DNA of 64,000 bases, taken from positions 4,278,001 through 4,342,000 of the forward strand of contig NZ_CM001442.1 in assembly GCF_000244915.1 (NCBI RefSeq), read 5' to 3'. Position 1 is the stretch's first letter; each line of letters opens with the position of its first letter. This document shows positions 61,517 to 64,000 of this stretch, piece after piece. This DNA comes from Bradyrhizobium sp. WSM471. Its GTDB lineage: Bacteria; Pseudomonadota; Alphaproteobacteria; Rhizobiales; Xanthobacteraceae. The translations under genes and the position numbers were made by a program. The notes under the pieces were generated by a model, which searched no databases, had not been told where the DNA came from, and saw only the letters and a list, made by a program, of their open reading frames with translations.

Positions 61517-64000
61517 ATGGGCGTCTCCGAACCCTTCATCCGACGGCCGATCGCGACCTCATTGCTGGGCATCGCGCTTCTGATCGGCGGACTGCTCGGC
61601 TACTTCGCGCTGCCGGTGTCTGCGCTGCCGCAGGTCGATTTCCCGACCGTGCAGGTGACGACGCAATTGCCCGGCGCGAGCCCCGACGTGATCGCCTCGC
61701 TGATTACCGCGCCGCTGGAGCGGCAACTCGGACAGATCCCGTCGCTATCGGCGATGAATTCGACGAGTTCGTTCGGCGTCAGTCAGATCTCGCTCCAGTT
61801 CGATCTCAACCGCGACATCGACGGCGCGACCCAGGACGTCCAGGCCGCGATCAACGCCGCGGCCGGCGTGCTGCCGAAGACGCTGCCTTATCCGCCGACC
61901 TACGCCAAGGTGAACCCGGCCGATGCGCCGGTGATGACGTTGGCCCTACGCTCCGACACGATCTCGCTGCGGGCGATGAGCGACATCGCCGACACGCTGC
62001 TGGCGCAGCGGCTGAGCCAGATTTCCGGCGTCGGGCGCGTCTCTGTGCTCGGCGGGTTGAAGCCGGCCGTCCGCATCCAGGCGGATCTGGCGCGGCTCGC
62101 CGCCTATGGCATCGCGATGGAGGACCTGCGCACCGCGATCGCCAGTGCGAACGTCTCCGGGCCAAAGGGCTCGCTCGACGGCGCACAGCAATCCTACATC
62201 ATCGCCGCCAACGACCAGATCGCCGCCGCCGACGCCTACAAGCCTGTCATCATCGCCTACCGCAACGGCTCGCCGGTCACGATCGCCGACGTCGCCCAGA
62301 TCGTCGATGGCCTCGAGAACGACCGCACCGGCGGCTGGTACCAGGGCTCGCCCGCGGTCATCATCGACATCCAGCGTCAGCCCGGCGCCAATGTGATCGA
62401 CGTCGTCAGCCAGATCCGGGCGGAAATCCCAAAGGTCCAGCGCGCTATTCCGGCCGGCGTGAACCTCACCATCGTCTCCGACCGCACCGTCACCATCCGT
62501 GCCTCGGTGCGCGACGTGCAGTTCACGCTGATCCTCAGCGTCGTCCTGGTGACGCTGGTGGTGCTGTTGTTCCTGCGTTCGCTACGCGCCACGCTGATTG
62601 CCGGGGTGGCGCTACCGCTGTCGCTGATCACCAGCTTCGCCATCATGTATTTCGCCGGCTTCAGCCTCGACAATCTATCGCTGATGGCGCTCACCATCGG
62701 CACCGGCTTCGTCGTGGACGACGCCATCGTGATGATCGAGAACATCGTCCGGCACATGGAAAACGGCGACAGCGCGATGGAGGCGTCGCTCAAGGGCGCC
62801 AGCGAGATCGGCTTCACCGTGATCTCCCTGACGGTGTCGCTGATTGCGGTGTTCATCCCGTTGTTGTTCATGTCGGGCCTCGTCGGCCGCATGTTCCGCG
62901 AATTCGCGCTGACGCTGACGATCGCGGTCGTGACCTCCGCCGTGGTCTCGCTGACGCTGACGCCGATGATGTGCTCGCGCCTGCTGAAGCATGCCCATGA
63001 AGAACTGGCGGTGCCGGGTCTTGCCGCGGTCAGCCGCTTCATCGACCGCACCGTCGGGTTCTATCACCGCACGCTGCTCTGGGTGCTGGAGCGCCAGCGC
63101 GCGACGCTGGTCGTGACCTTCGCCACGCTGATTGCGACCCTGGCGCTCTATGTCGTCGCGCCAAAGGGCTTCCTGCCGCTGCAGGACACTGCCTCGATCA
63201 CGGCGGTGACGGAAGCCGGTCCCGACGTGTCGTTCGCGGAGATGCAGAAGCGGCAGGCCGACGCAGCCGATGCCATCAAGGCCGACCCTGACGTGACCGG
63301 CGTGGTTTCGGTGATCGGTGCGGGCTCGGTCAATCCGACCACCAATGTCGGCCGGCTTGTTATGACGCTGAAACCTCGCGGCGAGCGGCGCGATGATGTC
63401 AGCGTCGTCATCACCCGGTTGAAGGAGCGGGTCTCAGGCATCCCCGGCATGACCGTCTATTTCCAGCCGGTGCAGGACGTGCAGATCTCGACCCAGTCGA
63501 GCCGCTCGCAATACCAGTACACGCTGACCGGCACCGACGCCGTCCTGGTATCGGAATGGGCGCGCAAGCTGGTTGCCGAGATGCGGCGCGATCCGCTGTT
63601 CCGCGACGTCTCCTCGGAGGCGCAGGAAGGCGGTCTGAGGGCGCAGCTCACGGTCGACCGCACCCGCGCCGGCCAGCTCGGCGTCAGCCTCCAGGGCATC
63701 ACCGACACGCTCAACGACGCCTTCGCGCAGCGCCAGATCTCGACCATCTACGGCCAGGCCAACCAGTACCGCGTGGTGCTGGAAGCGCTGCCGATGTACC
63801 AGCGCGATCCCTCGATCCTGTCGAAGCTTTATCTGCCGGGCGGGGCGAGCGCGACCGCCGGCGCGCCCAACGCACAGGTGCCGCTCTCCGCCGTGGCGAC
63901 GCTGACGCGCACCACCGCGCCGCTCGCGATTTCGCACCAGGCGCAATTCCCGTCGATCTCGCTCAGCTTCAACCTCGCGCCGGGCGCGGCGCTCGGCGAT
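61517..64000 (+). CDS. RND efflux permease (MdtB/MdtC type), truncated by the window
   Basis: The 828 visible residues have no stop before the right edge; full members have about 1,030-1,050. It starts MGVSEPFIRRPIATSLLGIA, with periplasmic porter domains and the proton-relay segment GTGFVVDDAIVMIENIVRH in TM4 (the two aspartates). It exports drugs or toxic compounds using the proton gradient. Third in the outer membrane, adaptor, permease order; a second permease may follow outside the window. Confidence 0.9.
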   Translation, partial: MGVSEPFIRRPIATSLLGIALLIGGLLGYFALPVSALPQVDFPTVQVTTQLPGASPDVIASLITAPLERQLGQIPSLSAMNSTSSFGVSQISLQFDLNRDIDGATQDVQAAINAAAGVLPKTLPYPPTYAKVNPADAPVMTLALRSDTISLRAMSDIADTLLAQRLSQISGVGRVSVLGGLKPAVRIQADLARLAAYGIAMEDLRTAIASANVSGPKGSLDGAQQSYIIAANDQIAAADAYKPVIIAYRNGSPVTIADVAQIVDGLENDRTGGWYQGSPAVIIDIQRQPGANVIDVVSQIRAEIPKVQRAIPAGVNLTIVSDRTVTIRASVRDVQFTLILSVVLVTLVVLLFLRSLRATLIAGVALPLSLITSFAIMYFAGFSLDNLSLMALTIGTGFVVDDAIVMIENIVRHMENGDSAMEASLKGASEIGFTVISLTVSLIAVFIPLLFMSGLVGRMFREFALTLTIAVVTSAVVSLTLTPMMCSRLLKHAHEELAVPGLAAVSRFIDRTVGFYHRTLLWVLERQRATLVVTFATLIATLALYVVAPKGFLPLQDTASITAVTEAGPDVSFAEMQKRQADAADAIKADPDVTGVVSVIGAGSVNPTTNVGRLVMTLKPRGERRDDVSVVITRLKERVSGIPGMTVYFQPVQDVQISTQSSRSQYQYTLTGTDAVLVSEWARKLVAEMRRDPLFRDVSSEAQEGGLRAQLTVDRTRAGQLGVSLQGITDTLNDAFAQRQISTIYGQANQYRVVLEALPMYQRDPSILSKLYLPGGASATAGAPNAQVPLSAVATLTRTTAPLAISHQAQFPSISLSFNLAPGAALGD

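Overview
The window looks like a chromosomal segment of a Bradyrhizobium-type alphaproteobacterium (family Nitrobacteraceae). The reasons are high GC with strongly GC3-biased genes, frequent TTG and GTG starts, the aapJQMP general amino-acid permease next to divergent metC, an NDUFS4-like complex I subunit, small-protein families such as DUF2934, DUF2171, DUF6481 and MXKDX, and several intergenic repeat types that I recall as common in Bradyrhizobium. I see no prophage, insertion sequence, plasmid or CRISPR locus.

Region 1 (1-9.7 kb and 23-29.5 kb) holds two islands of short, mostly uncharacterised genes. Several have an exact match to the promoter motif of the alphaproteobacterial general-stress sigma factor EcfG (GGAAC, 16 bases, CGTT). 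I found six exact matches and three near matches in intergenic DNA. Two exact matches do not precede a gene: each leads, after about 75-80 nt, into a strong intrinsic terminator, so they mark two candidate stress-induced small RNAs that share a motif near the 5' end. The same islands contain HU, a sirtuin, a double cold-shock-domain protein, a DUF192 protein, tRNA-Pro(TGG), tRNA-Arg(TCT) and an unusual PLP-fold protein.

Region 2 (9.7-23 kb) carries a bacterial eRF1-like protein, an OpgC-type acyltransferase, the NDUFS4-like protein, an Lrp/AsnC regulator, and then a leucine/isovalerate degradation operon (ivd, mccB, mccA, mvaB) with a divergent AraC regulator. A TRAP transporter (dctPQM) converges on the operon.

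Region 3 (30-43 kb) is an envelope region: an alpha-2-macroglobulin and penicillin-binding protein 1C pair, then a GT39 glycosyltransferase, a PAP2 phosphatase, a GT2 polyprenyl-phosphate glycosyltransferase and a lipid-A-synthase N-terminal-domain protein, which together resemble a lipid-linked-sugar pathway for decorating lipid A or LPS. A Na/phosphate-type transporter follows. A palindromic intergenic repeat supplies the cytoplasmic N-terminus of the penicillin-binding protein.

Region 4 (43-64 kb) has metC, aapJQMP, three tandem TPR plus GT41 (O-GlcNAc-transferase-like) genes whose catalytic halves show mosaic near-identity between copies 1 and 3 but not copy 2, a DUF805 protein, cysK, and a tripartite RND efflux system that runs off the right edge.
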